Origin: Oscillospiraceae bacterium
GTDB taxonomy: Bacteria; Bacillota; Clostridia; Oscillospirales; Ruminococcaceae
NCBI GenBank assembly: GCA_021203065.1
Contig: JAJQBX010000032.1
Span: forward strand, 372,001-436,000
Direction of reading: 5' to 3'
Length of the DNA stretch: 64,000 bases
How positions within the stretch are numbered: position 1 is the stretch's first letter; every line of letters begins with the position of its first letter. The notes under the pieces are model-generated. The model made no database searches and was not told the origin of the DNA. It saw nothing but the letters and a program-made list of their open reading frames with translations. The position numbers were made by a program, and so were the translations under genes. This document shows positions 45,311 through 52,832 of the stretch, in pieces.

Positions 45311-46666
45311 CTATTCTTCCGCTTTGATTTCTTTCTTGTCTTTCTCTCCCCACTTGGTTGTTTTGAAGAATGTGAGAGAAAGAACAGTTGCTATCGACCA
45401 GCCGACGGGCCAAGCACACCAGATTCCGGTTATACCCAAAGAAGTCTGCGACAGGACGAGTGCGAGAACAACTCTTATGATGAGGTCAGTGAATGTAGCC
45501 GCCATGAACTTCTTCATGAGTCCTGCGCCACGAAGAACGCCATCGGTTACAAGCTTTGCGGCAACTACGAAATAGAACGGTGAGATGATTCTGAGGAACG
45601 AAACACCAACATCAACCGACTCCCCTGTCGGGCTTTCGAGGAAGAGGTAGAGGATGTTGCTTGAGAATATCCAATAGACAAGTACAATAGGTACACAAAG
45701 AACGAAGACAATCTTGAGCCCCGCTTTCCAGCCAAGGGCGATTCTTGAATACTTCTTTGCACCTAAGTTCTGAGCCGTGAAGCTTGAAATGCCGTTGCCA
45801 AGAGTCGTAAGCGAAGTGACAACCATGTTATTGAGCTTTACTGCCGCTGAATAGCCAGCCATTGCGGCTGTGCCGAAGCTGTTGATAACGCTCTGGATGA
45901 CGATGTTGCCTACAGATATGAAGCTCTGCTGAAGTATGCTTGGGATTGCAACCACTGCGAACTGCCTGACGCAGTCCCAAGAAAAGATCTGCACCTTTCC
46001 CTCGGTTTTTATCTTCGAAAATCTTATAAAGACGACCGCTACAGCTAAGATACAGCTAATCCCCTGACAGATGAGCGTTGCAAGAGCTACACCGGCTACT
46101 CCCATATCAAATACAGCTACGAAGAGAATATCAACGCCTATATTTGCAACGGATGAGCACATCAGGAAGAAGAACGGGGTTTTTGAATCGCCGAGAGCTG
46201 AGAAGATGCCGGTGGCGATATTATAGAAGAACATGAACGGAAGACCACAGATGTATATGTCAAGGTATAGCTTTGAGTCTGCGAATACCTCATCAGGGGT
46301 ATTGATGAGCTTAAGAAGCGTACTGCAGAAGATGAGCCCGAAAATCATCAGAACTACGCACAGAACTGCACTGACTATCAGGGAAGAATATACAGCGGTT
46401 TTGAGCTCCTTATACTTCTTTGCGCCGAAAAGCTGAGCGGAGATTACTGAGCAGCCGATGTTGCATCCGAATGCAAACGCTATGAATATAAGTGTTATCT
46501 CGTAGCTGTTCCCTACTGCGGCGAGGGCGTCGTTTCCTATGAATTTTCCTGCGACAAGGCTGTCTGCGATGTTGTAGAGCTGCTGAAAGATGATGCTTCC
46601 GAAAAGTGGTATACAAAATCTCAACAGCACCTTCGTAGGGTCTGATGTGGTTAAATCTCTGTTCAT
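45311..46666 (-). CDS. MATE-family multidrug efflux protein
   Basis: 451 residues with 12 predicted helices in two MatE repeats. The N-terminal TSDPTKVLLRFCIPLFGSII and QQLYNIADSLVAGKFIGNDA are typical, as are VSFLRIISPFYFVVAAKLV and GVLRGAGLMKKF in the second half. Exports cationic drugs with Na+ or H+. ATG at 46666 follows GGAGGCAACTT; the upstream in-frame codons lie in the leader. Own promoter and a 14-bp palindrome in the leader suggest regulation. Confidence 0.93.
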   Translation of the reverse strand: MNRDLTTSDPTKVLLRFCIPLFGSIIFQQLYNIADSLVAGKFIGNDALAAVGNSYEITLIFIAFAFGCNIGCSVISAQLFGAKKYKELKTAVYSSLIVSAVLCVVLMIFGLIFCSTLLKLINTPDEVFADSKLYLDIYICGLPFMFFYNIATGIFSALGDSKTPFFFLMCSSVANIGVDILFVAVFDMGVAGVALATLICQGISCILAVAVVFIRFSKIKTEGKVQIFSWDCVRQFAVVAIPSILQQSFISVGNIVIQSVINSFGTAAMAGYSAAVKLNNMVVTSLTTLGNGISSFTAQNLGAKKYSRIALGWKAGLKIVFVLCVPIVLVYWIFSSNILYLFLESPTGESVDVGVSFLRIISPFYFVVAAKLVTDGVLRGAGLMKKFMAATFTDLIIRVVLALVLSQTSLGITGIWCAWPVGWSIATVLSLTFFKTTKWGEKDKKEIKAEE

Positions 46667-46689
46667 AAGTTGCCTCCGTATGTAAAAGC

Positions 46690-46703
46690 GCAATAGCTAT
46701 TGC
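46690..46703. promoter_or_regulatory. Palindromic operator candidate upstream of the MATE gene
   Basis: GCAATAGCTATTGC, a perfect 14-bp palindrome, ~10 bases downstream of the expected transcription start, where a repressor would block. The TTGC/GCAA half-sites resemble those at the MarR 2 operator (60577-60609). Confidence 0.55.
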
Positions 46704-46720
46704 CTGTCATTCAAGCTCAT

Positions 46721-46749
46721 ATTATAATACCAATGCGAATTTCAGTCAA
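46721..46749 (-). promoter_or_regulatory. Promoter of the MATE gene
   Basis: Minus strand TTGACT-N17-TATAAT. Confidence 0.8.
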
Positions 46750-46852
46750 TAAGAAATGTCGACTTTTTTCGATTATCAACGCTATTCACATTTTTTGACA
46801 GAGCCGGTTGAAAACTTTTTTGAATTTTGCAATTGTGCTAAAACAAACAGAA

Positions 46853-46880
46853 GAGGGCAGCCTTTTATCAGGTCGCCCTC
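46853..46880 (-). terminator. Terminator of the GT8/PlsC operon
   Basis: Minus strand GAGGGCGACC ... GGCTGCCCTC followed by TTCTGTTTGTTTT, 10 bases after the last acyltransferase. Confidence 0.7.
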
Positions 46881-46889
46881 AGATTTATG

Positions 46890-47909
46890 TTAGCTCTTTC
46901 TTCTGCGGAATATTCTTGATATTCTCGTTCTGCGCTTGACACTCTTGCACTCACGCCTCTCACGGTGTCTTACTTTTCTTTCAGCACGCTTCTTTTTATG
47001 CTCTTCGACAACGGACATCGATGCATTAGCTTTTGATTGAGCTATAGATGCATCATGCCCTATCCAACCTGCGATGTCGGAATCCTCGAAGTCATAGACA
47101 AGCTTCTTTGAATAGGCTTTTTCATATGCTTCTATCTTCTGCTGGTAGTCGGTTTCCATCATGATAAAGCTGTTTTCACGTGCGGATTTATTCGGGTCAG
47201 GATAAATAGGCTTCAGGATGTGGATGACATACTCAGTTTTATAGAATTCGTCGTTATCCATCTCGTCGGTGTCCTTTATCTCGACAAAGCAGGAAATGAT
47301 CGGGACTTTGTTCTCAGCGGCATAGTAATAAGCACCACGCTTCGGAGGTCTTGGTTTACGATAGTTGAACCACATTTCCTGTTCGGGGTAGATAAGAATT
47401 ACCGAGTTCTTTTTGAGCTCCTGCCTTATCTTTTCAGAGAAGAACTCGGAGCGGCGTTCCTTCTGGCTCGGAAGCGGAATGGTATCGGCATTCTTCATGA
47501 TATAGCCCAAAAAGCCACCCATAGCGAAATTGGTCTCCTGACTGACAATACGCATGCGCTTATGACCGGTTCTGCGCATCGCTGTTCTGACAATCGTCGT
47601 GTCAAGAGGATTGAAGTGATTGCTGGTTATTACAGCTCCGGATGTTATACCAATGATGTTTTTAGCTCCCTCGACACGGGTCTTGCGGTTGACCATTCTT
47701 GCGACTGAATCGGTTATTGCCCTTGCGCAGAGGGTGTCTACACGCTTCTTGAGAGTCCTGTTTTTTGCAATAAACTCATCAACAAGCGCATTTTTTTCAT
47801 CACGGGAAAGCGTAGCATCGTCAACCTCAACCTTGCTGTTGAAATCCTGCTCAGCTACCTTCTCCTCAATATTCTTAATTACCTCTTCCTTGTGGCTTCC
47901 TATAATCAT
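46890..47909 (-). CDS. PlsC-type acyltransferase, last gene of the GT8/PlsC operon
   Basis: 339 residues. Acyltransferase block I is NHFNPLD (His98, Asp103; HX4D), and block III is YPEQEMWF (~174). There is an unusual ~80-residue charged N-terminal extension and a strongly basic tail (KKKRAERKVRHRERRE; RRTRISRIFRRRKS), suggesting peripheral binding to anionic membrane, since no clear membrane helix is present. It overlaps the upstream glycosyltransferase by 4 bases. It probably acylates a glycerol- or sugar-linked lipid made by its neighbours (inference). Confidence 0.83.
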   Translation of the reverse strand: MIIGSHKEEVIKNIEEKVAEQDFNSKVEVDDATLSRDEKNALVDEFIAKNRTLKKRVDTLCARAITDSVARMVNRKTRVEGAKNIIGITSGAVITSNHFNPLDTTIVRTAMRRTGHKRMRIVSQETNFAMGGFLGYIMKNADTIPLPSQKERRSEFFSEKIRQELKKNSVILIYPEQEMWFNYRKPRPPKRGAYYYAAENKVPIISCFVEIKDTDEMDNDEFYKTEYVIHILKPIYPDPNKSARENSFIMMETDYQQKIEAYEKAYSKKLVYDFEDSDIAGWIGHDASIAQSKANASMSVVEEHKKKRAERKVRHRERRECKSVKRRTRISRIFRRRKS

Positions 47910-48868
47910 ATACGAATTTTAACTCCGCTTTCATGTAATTTTTTGAATGTTATTTCGTTCTTATCTAATACAGCTGCTTTTGAGATGAGCTTAATCAGCG
48001 TGTCTCTGTCAGCATTTTGCTTTGATTCGTCATAGCCTTCTTTGTGTGCGAGTATATCCTCCTTGAAAGGCGACTTGTCGGCATACTTCCAGAAGTATTC
48101 CTCGTAGGGGATGTTGTCGTAGCACCATGGCTTCTGGAAGAGGTTGAAATGAATAAGCTTCGGACTTGGATTAAGCGTAGCCTCGCCAGCCTGCGGGGGC
48201 ATAGTGTCCCAATCATCGCTGAGATACTTTATATTACCATTACACATGGCATTGATATAGTCCTGATCAGGTGCAACGGTATCAAAATGGTATTCGTTCA
48301 TAAGATCGAGGAAGAGACCGCTGAAATTCTTCTCACGCATCATCCTGAGATCCATAAGGAGAATGCCGGAGTTTATGTAGTCGTCAGACTTCGCACCTAC
48401 AGCATTTTCGGTATAGTATACCAGATCCGGAACACCCTGAATTGAACGATCACAGCATGCACCGATTATGTTTCCCTCTAAGTCGATTTTATAAAGCTCC
48501 GAAATGTCGCCCGGGACGATTATGTCACTGTCAACATAGATGCCCTTGTCGTACTGTGGGAACATGTCGGCGATGAAGATTCTGAAATAGATAGTAAGGG
48601 TGAAATAGTCGCATCTGAGCTTATTTTCTTCTCTTGCAACAATGCCGTGGAATTCGTCTTCCATCTTAGTAAACTCGACAGAGAACGGAGGTCTGATGCC
48701 GGTCTTTATCTTCTCAATCGACTCATCGGTAAGATCCTGATGGAGTACATGAATGACATACTCATTGTCTTTGGATGCATTTTCAGCCATTGAACGGATA
48801 GCACAGTCGAGATAGGGTGCATAGCCTTCATCGACTGTGAAAAATATCGGGATAACGGGATTCTGCAT
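47906..48868 (-). CDS. GT8-family glycosyltransferase A
   Basis: 320 residues, retaining GT8 fold (GT-A). IPIFFTVDEGYAPYLDCAIR opens the nucleotide-binding region; the metal-binding DxD is YVDSDI (113-115); INSGILLMDLRMMRE and the C-terminal KLIHFNLFQKPW (HxxxxxKPW) complete the active site. GT8 members use UDP-glucose or UDP-galactose. 4-base overlap with the following acyltransferase; 15 bases after GT8 B. Confidence 0.92.
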   Translation of the reverse strand: MQNPVIPIFFTVDEGYAPYLDCAIRSMAENASKDNEYVIHVLHQDLTDESIEKIKTGIRPPFSVEFTKMEDEFHGIVAREENKLRCDYFTLTIYFRIFIADMFPQYDKGIYVDSDIIVPGDISELYKIDLEGNIIGACCDRSIQGVPDLVYYTENAVGAKSDDYINSGILLMDLRMMREKNFSGLFLDLMNEYHFDTVAPDQDYINAMCNGNIKYLSDDWDTMPPQAGEATLNPSPKLIHFNLFQKPWCYDNIPYEEYFWKYADKSPFKEDILAHKEGYDESKQNADRDTLIKLISKAAVLDKNEITFKKLHESGVKIRI

Positions 48869-48883
48869 AATAATTTCCTTTCA

Positions 48884-49720
48884 TTATAAGCGTTTTTCTG
48901 TTAGTAAATTGTAAAAATCGGTATACTCCGAAAGTAAATCGTCGTATTCGTGGAGCTTTAAGACATCGTGAACTCTTTCTATGTCCCAAGGCTTCACGGT
49001 TACGGTTCTTATGTACGGGAAAAAGCGGAAGCTGGTTGTGAAGTGTTGCATTACAGTGTCAGGCTTAAGCTTTCTTTGCTCGTTGAATCTGCGGGGGCTG
49101 ATTTTTTTAGAAACGGAAAGCTTGTTTATTGCCGACTGGTCTGGCATGAACATTTCCTTTTCACAGCAACGCCTGCGGCACTTTTTGAAAAGCCCGGTTT
49201 TTCTTACCATAGCCATATTCATGAGAAGAACTCCCGAATTGAGATAATCTCTTCTGAAAGGATTCTTTCTGAAAAACCAACTGCCATAGTAATCAAGAAC
49301 TCCAGCAAGCTCGTAATCCCGAAGATCCTGATTGTAAAACTCACCGGGATCGCTCCGGCATATTACATCGTTGTCGAGATACATTATCTTGTCGGGGATT
49401 TCGGGAACTTCATCTGAGAAAAGCCTGAGCATGCAAAAGGGCGTGAAACGGGTGCCCATGTTGACTTCGGGGACTTCTTTTCTGAAAAGCTCCGAAACGT
49501 CGATAAGAGTGATGCTGTTGTCGGAGCTGTAGCTATGCATATAATCGCTCAGAGCGGATATTACATCTTCTTTTACTGGAGAAATATGTTTGCCCCGAAA
49601 GTCCATTTCAGCAGTCAGAACCCATACATGAAGCTCGTCATGAATGTTTTCAAGCAAAGACATAACCGAGATAATCAAGCCCCGCTCTATGTTGCCGTCG
49701 CCGCAATAAAGTACGTTCAT
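48884..49720 (-). CDS. GT8-family glycosyltransferase B
   Basis: 278 residues, shorter than GT8 A and diverged from it. It starts MNVLYCGDGNIERGLIISVM; the DxD motif is YLDNDVI (116-118); LNSGVLLMNMAMV and a weaker C-terminal TVKPWDIERV follow. The shorter C-terminus and the two-residue difference in the metal motif suggest a different acceptor. Its start overlaps the upstream acyltransferase stop by 4 bases. Confidence 0.88.
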   Translation of the reverse strand: MNVLYCGDGNIERGLIISVMSLLENIHDELHVWVLTAEMDFRGKHISPVKEDVISALSDYMHSYSSDNSITLIDVSELFRKEVPEVNMGTRFTPFCMLRLFSDEVPEIPDKIMYLDNDVICRSDPGEFYNQDLRDYELAGVLDYYGSWFFRKNPFRRDYLNSGVLLMNMAMVRKTGLFKKCRRRCCEKEMFMPDQSAINKLSVSKKISPRRFNEQRKLKPDTVMQHFTTSFRFFPYIRTVTVKPWDIERVHDVLKLHEYDDLLSEYTDFYNLLTEKRL

Positions 49721-50496
49721 TCTGACCCTTTCTTCACATATCTGATATATTCATAGGTGCTGTTTTTGCTTCTTTCGACCATCGTCTCGTGAATCTCTTC
49801 GCAGAGCTTTCGCTGAGCTTCTTTACTCTTCAAAGACTTATCCGGATAAAACGGTCCGTCAATATAGACGGTGGTCTTTGGCTTCCTGCCAAAACGACGC
49901 TTCTGATATGTCGTTGTCATACAGAATGCAGGAGCATCAAACATGACAGGAAACCTGAAAGAGGTTATCGGAAACGGTCTTATAAAAGTGCAGTTCTGCC
50001 AGAGGTGAGCCTCGGGATAGACTACCGCTGCACACCCATCCTCAAGATGCCTTTTGATGGCGTCCAAGAAAAGCTTCATATGCTCCATTGTATCAGGGAC
50101 TACTACGCCGCCGATAATCGGGATGATTTTTCCTATTACCGGGAGCTCGAGATTGTCCGCTCCGGCAACGGAGAAGATTCTTTTAGGGAATACATACTGC
50201 GTCGGAGAAAAGACATCGCCAAGTGTCTGGGTATGATTTCCGTAAAGAATGAAACCGGTGTCCTTACACTTTTTGAAGGCTTCCCTGCCTACGACCTTTG
50301 TATGGAGTGCGAGCCTTGAATGAAAGAATCCGAAAAGAAAAGCAATTGAATAGGCGATCCATGAAAAGAAGCGATAAATCTTATTCGTATGATACCATTT
50401 GTAGCTTTCGGGAATCTTGGCTTCCTCCTTGCCACTATCGACGAAATCGTCGGTATACTCCTCATAATAACGGATCTCTTTTGGCTCATAATTCAT
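49717..50496 (-). CDS. PlsC-type acyltransferase, first gene of the GT8/PlsC operon
   Basis: 259 residues. A membrane helix (FFSWIAYSIAFLFGFFH, ~43-59) precedes an acyltransferase domain. Block I reads NHTQTLGD (His88, Asp94), i.e. HX5D rather than the usual HX4D. VVYPEAHLW is the block III equivalent. A Pro/Gly-rich loop region (GKIIPIIGGVVVPDTMEHM) fits the family. ATG at 50496 (MNYEPKE) is chosen; the upstream in-frame ATG at 50529 lies next to the -10 box. First gene of the four-gene operon. Confidence 0.8.
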   Translation of the reverse strand: MNYEPKEIRYYEEYTDDFVDSGKEEAKIPESYKWYHTNKIYRFFSWIAYSIAFLFGFFHSRLALHTKVVGREAFKKCKDTGFILYGNHTQTLGDVFSPTQYVFPKRIFSVAGADNLELPVIGKIIPIIGGVVVPDTMEHMKLFLDAIKRHLEDGCAAVVYPEAHLWQNCTFIRPFPITSFRFPVMFDAPAFCMTTTYQKRRFGRKPKTTVYIDGPFYPDKSLKSKEAQRKLCEEIHETMVERSKNSTYEYIRYVKKGSE

Positions 50497-50531
50497 GCTT
50501 TTCACTTCCCTGCTGAAAATTGTTACCATGT

Positions 50532-50560
50532 ATTATAGCACATTTTCCGCAGTTCGTCTA
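50532..50560 (-). promoter_or_regulatory. Promoter of the GT8/PlsC operon
   Basis: Minus strand TAGACG-N17-TATAAT with the AATGTGC extended -10 lead. Confidence 0.7.
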
Positions 50561-50615
50561 CAGCTAATTTTACCAAAACGTCCTAAATAAATCAAGCCAC
50601 AGAGTGCGGTATATC

Positions 50616-50645
50616 TCTCTACTGATTGAATTTTAGCAGTAGAGA
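50616..50645. repeat. 9-bp perfect inverted repeat in an intergenic gap
   Basis: TCTCTACTG ... CAGTAGAGA with a 12-base spacer, followed by another CAGTAGA and CTCTAC. It is between the esterase terminator and the GT8/PlsC promoter; role unknown. Confidence 0.5.
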
Positions 50646-50671
50646 AAACAGTAGAATAACTCTACACCAAC

Positions 50672-50702
50672 AAAAATCAGGTAGGTTGTTGAACCCACCT
50701 GA
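50672..50702 (-). terminator. Terminator after the esterase
   Basis: Minus strand TCAGGTGGGTT / AACCTACCTGA (one wobble), then TTTTTG. Confidence 0.85.
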
Positions 50703-50708
50703 CTTTAC

Positions 50709-51500
50709 TTATGCTTTAAAAATTGCCCTCACGAAATTGTAAATGTGTGGTCGTATGACGTTTCCGCCGTGATAGCCGCCTTGGACATAATTCCATAAGT
50801 GTGTAACGCCGTTCTCATTCAGAATATTGTGATAGGTCTCTGGTGTTGAGTAGACGACGGTATCGTTTGAACCGGCACTGATAAGAAGCAGATATGGCGA
50901 CTCGTCTTCGAATACCATGTCCTCTGCGGCTATCAGATCATCTGTGAGCCCGGGTGCGGGACAAATAGCTCCAACGTAGCCGAAAAGATCTGGTCTTGTG
51001 AAGCCTATGTAAAGCGACTCCCTGCCACCCATTGAGAAGCCGGTTATCGCAGTGTAATCCCGTCCTGTCTTGATGGAGTAGTTCTCCTCCATATAGGGCA
51101 TGATTTCGTCTATGAGCATATTGATGAAGTTATCGTAGAATGCATTGTTCTTGGCATTGAGACCGTCACATGTGTCCTGAGTAGGGCTGGCATAGATGTC
51201 AGGGAAAACTACTATCATCTCTTCCGATTCACCGTCAGCTATTGCATTTCCGATAATCTGCCGGAGCTTGAGTGTAGCGTCTCCTGCATCAAGAAGCGAA
51301 TCCTCATTGCCCCAATAGCCGTGGAGGACATAGAGAACGGGATATGTTTTATCCTCAGAATATCCGGCAGGCAGTAGAACATTGAAGCTCTTGTTGCGAT
51401 TACAGATTTCGGAATAAATTGTTATCTTCTGAAAAGTGCCATACTGAACACCCTGAAGAATTTCAGTAGAAATACTCGGTTCACATTCAACTAACGTCAT
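50709..51500 (-). CDS. Esterase of the feruloyl/acetyl-xylan esterase type (PF00756-like)
   Basis: 263 residues, alpha/beta hydrolase. The opening FNVLLPAGYSEDKTYPVLYV and HGYWGNEDSL form the oxyanion region; the nucleophile is Ser156 in TGFSMGGRES; the Asp is likely in AGSNDTVVY; the His in QGGYHGGNV. No signal peptide, so it should act in the cytoplasm on imported substrates. Family members remove feruloyl or acetyl groups from plant oligosaccharides, or hydrolyse S-formylglutathione-like esters. GGAGG precedes the ATG. Confidence 0.87.
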   Translation of the reverse strand: MTLVECEPSISTEILQGVQYGTFQKITIYSEICNRNKSFNVLLPAGYSEDKTYPVLYVLHGYWGNEDSLLDAGDATLKLRQIIGNAIADGESEEMIVVFPDIYASPTQDTCDGLNAKNNAFYDNFINMLIDEIMPYMEENYSIKTGRDYTAITGFSMGGRESLYIGFTRPDLFGYVGAICPAPGLTDDLIAAEDMVFEDESPYLLLISAGSNDTVVYSTPETYHNILNENGVTHLWNYVQGGYHGGNVIRPHIYNFVRAIFKA

Positions 51501-51516
51501 AATATAGCCTCCAGAT

Positions 51517-51549
51517 AAAGAAATACCGCAGACTTTAACATCTGCGGTA
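51517..51549 (-). terminator. Terminator of the tRNA-Gln pair
   Basis: Minus strand TACCGCAGA / TCTGCGGTA, then TTTCTTT. Confidence 0.8.
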
Positions 51550-51552
51550 GAT

Positions 51553-51628
51553 TGGCTGCGGCTCTAGGATTCGAACCTAGGGAATGCTGGAGTCAGAGTC
51601 CAGTGCCTTACCACTTGGCGAAGCCGCA
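51553..51628 (-). tRNA. tRNA-Gln (anticodon CTG)
   Basis: 76-base cloverleaf with encoded CCA. Acceptor TGCGGCT / AGCCGCA, anticodon stem CTGGA/TCCAG with loop CTCTGAC, and T-loop GGTTCGAATCC. Reads CAG. Second of two tRNA-Gln in one transcript. Confidence 0.94.
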
Positions 51629-51651
51629 AAAACGATACTATGCGAAAACTT

Positions 51652-51727
51652 TGGCTGGGATAGGTGGATTCGAACCACCGGAATGACGGAGTCAAAGTCC
51701 GCTGCCTTACCTCTTGGCTATATCCCA
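51652..51727 (-). tRNA. tRNA-Gln (anticodon TTG)
   Basis: 76-base cloverleaf with encoded CCA. Acceptor TGGGATA / TATCCCA, anticodon loop CTTTGAC, T-loop GGTTCGAATCC. Reads CAA. First of the pair, 23 bases before the CTG isoacceptor. Confidence 0.94.
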
Positions 51728-51760
51728 CCGATTATTGACAGCGTTCTGCACAGCTTTTAT

Positions 51761-51789
51761 ATTATAGCAGGGTACAAAGAAAAATGCAA
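51761..51789 (-). promoter_or_regulatory. Promoter of the tRNA-Gln pair
   Basis: Minus strand TTGCAT-N17-TATAAT with a TGC extended -10. Confidence 0.75.
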
Positions 51790-51825
51790 GCCCTTTTTGC
51801 AAATTTTTTTGAGATTTTTTGAGGC

Positions 51826-51862
51826 GGAAAGCTTCGGGCTGTTTTCTTATCCGAAGCTTTCC
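51826..51862. repeat. 12-bp perfect inverted repeat downstream of the phosphoribosyltransferase
   Basis: GGAAAGCTTCGG / CCGAAGCTTTCC with a 13-base loop, 12 bases past the stop. No T-run follows on the minus strand, so it is a strong hairpin but not a classic terminator. Confidence 0.55.
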
Positions 51863-51873
51863 GTGGATACATA

Positions 51874-52422
51874 TTACTTGAAGAAGAGCGGGAGCTTTTC
51901 GAGATAGAATATATCGGTTCTGTCTGCGGCGTCGCCCTCGGCAAGAACTGCGCACTGTCCTACAATGTTTCCTCCGGCATACTCTACGAGCTTATGAACA
52001 GCCTCAAGAGATTCTCCGGTAGAAATTACGTCATCGACAATGAGAACTCTCTTGCCTTTCATGAAGTCGGCTTCGTTCTGGTCAAGCCAGAGCTTCTGGG
52101 AGGAAGCTGTTGTGATGGACTTTACGTCTACAGATACAGGATTACGCATATAGAGCTTAGCCATCTTTCTTGCTACGATGTAGGTTACGCTGTCGCCTAT
52201 CTCACGTGCCATCTCATAGGCAAGAGGAATTCCCTTTGACTCTGCGGTGATGATTACATCGCACTCAGGGATTTTCTTTACAAGCTCCTTGGCACAGGCA
52301 ACTGTCAGCTCGACATCAGAAAACATTATGAATGCGGCGATGTCCATGTGCTCGTTTACCTCGCATAAGGGAAGCTCCCTTGTGAGTCCGGCAACGTTAA
52401 GTGTATAGGTTTTTGATTCCAT
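51874..52422 (-). CDS. Purine-type phosphoribosyltransferase family protein
   Basis: 182 residues with a type I phosphoribosyltransferase fold. The PRPP-binding motif is RVLIVDDVISTGES (~122-135); VIITAESKGIPLAYEMAREI is the helix before the hood. It resembles adenine or xanthine phosphoribosyltransferases, which salvage purine bases with PRPP, but the hood is not diagnostic. ATG at 52422 (MESKTYTLNV) follows AAGGA by 9 bases. Last gene of the alaS-HIT run. Confidence 0.85.
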   Translation of the reverse strand: MESKTYTLNVAGLTRELPLCEVNEHMDIAAFIMFSDVELTVACAKELVKKIPECDVIITAESKGIPLAYEMAREIGDSVTYIVARKMAKLYMRNPVSVDVKSITTASSQKLWLDQNEADFMKGKRVLIVDDVISTGESLEAVHKLVEYAGGNIVGQCAVLAEGDAADRTDIFYLEKLPLFFK

Positions 52423-52446
52423 GATACATTTTCCTTTCACTGTGAT

Positions 52447-52812
52447 TTATTCATGACTGCGTTCGCAATCGCTGACCATTTTGCCAAGCATTGCGCCGCC
52501 AAGGAGATGGAAATGCAGGTGCATGACCGTCTGACCGGCGGACTCGCCGCAGTTAGATACAACTCTGTAACCGCTCTCATCGAGTCCGATAGAGTGGGCA
52601 TACTCTGCGATAGCCTCGAAAATCTTTGATACTACCGCACTGTTTTCAGGGGTAATTCCGCTTACTCCGGAGATATGCTCCTTTGGAACAAAGAGAACGT
52701 GAACGGGTGCTACGGGAGATATGTCCTTGAAAGCGTAGACATAATCGTTTTCGAATACCTTCGTTGAGGGAATCTCTCCGCCTATGATTTTACAGAACAG
52801 ACAATCTGACAT
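52447..52812 (-). CDS. HIT-family nucleotide hydrolase (HinT-like)
   Basis: 121 residues. The histidine triad is HLHFHLLGG (~96-104), with CLFCKIIGGEIPSTKVFEND at the N-terminus and two Cys that may bind zinc (CLFC). HinT enzymes hydrolyse aminoacyl- and lysyl-adenylates and other phosphoramidates, which fits its place directly after alaS (21-base gap). Confidence 0.93.
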   Translation of the reverse strand: MSDCLFCKIIGGEIPSTKVFENDYVYAFKDISPVAPVHVLFVPKEHISGVSGITPENSAVVSKIFEAIAEYAHSIGLDESGYRVVSNCGESAGQTVMHLHFHLLGGAMLGKMVSDCERSHE

Positions 52813-52832
52813 TTCACATGATCCTTTCTTTA

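Noticed and set aside
47220-47708. 162-residue plus-strand frame opposite the last acyltransferase
   Set aside because: Antisense to a recognised PlsC domain; no start signal.
49789-50319. 176-residue plus-strand frame opposite the PlsC-type gene
   Set aside because: Antisense to a gene with clear acyltransferase motifs, a promoter and a ribosome binding site; no plausible domain.
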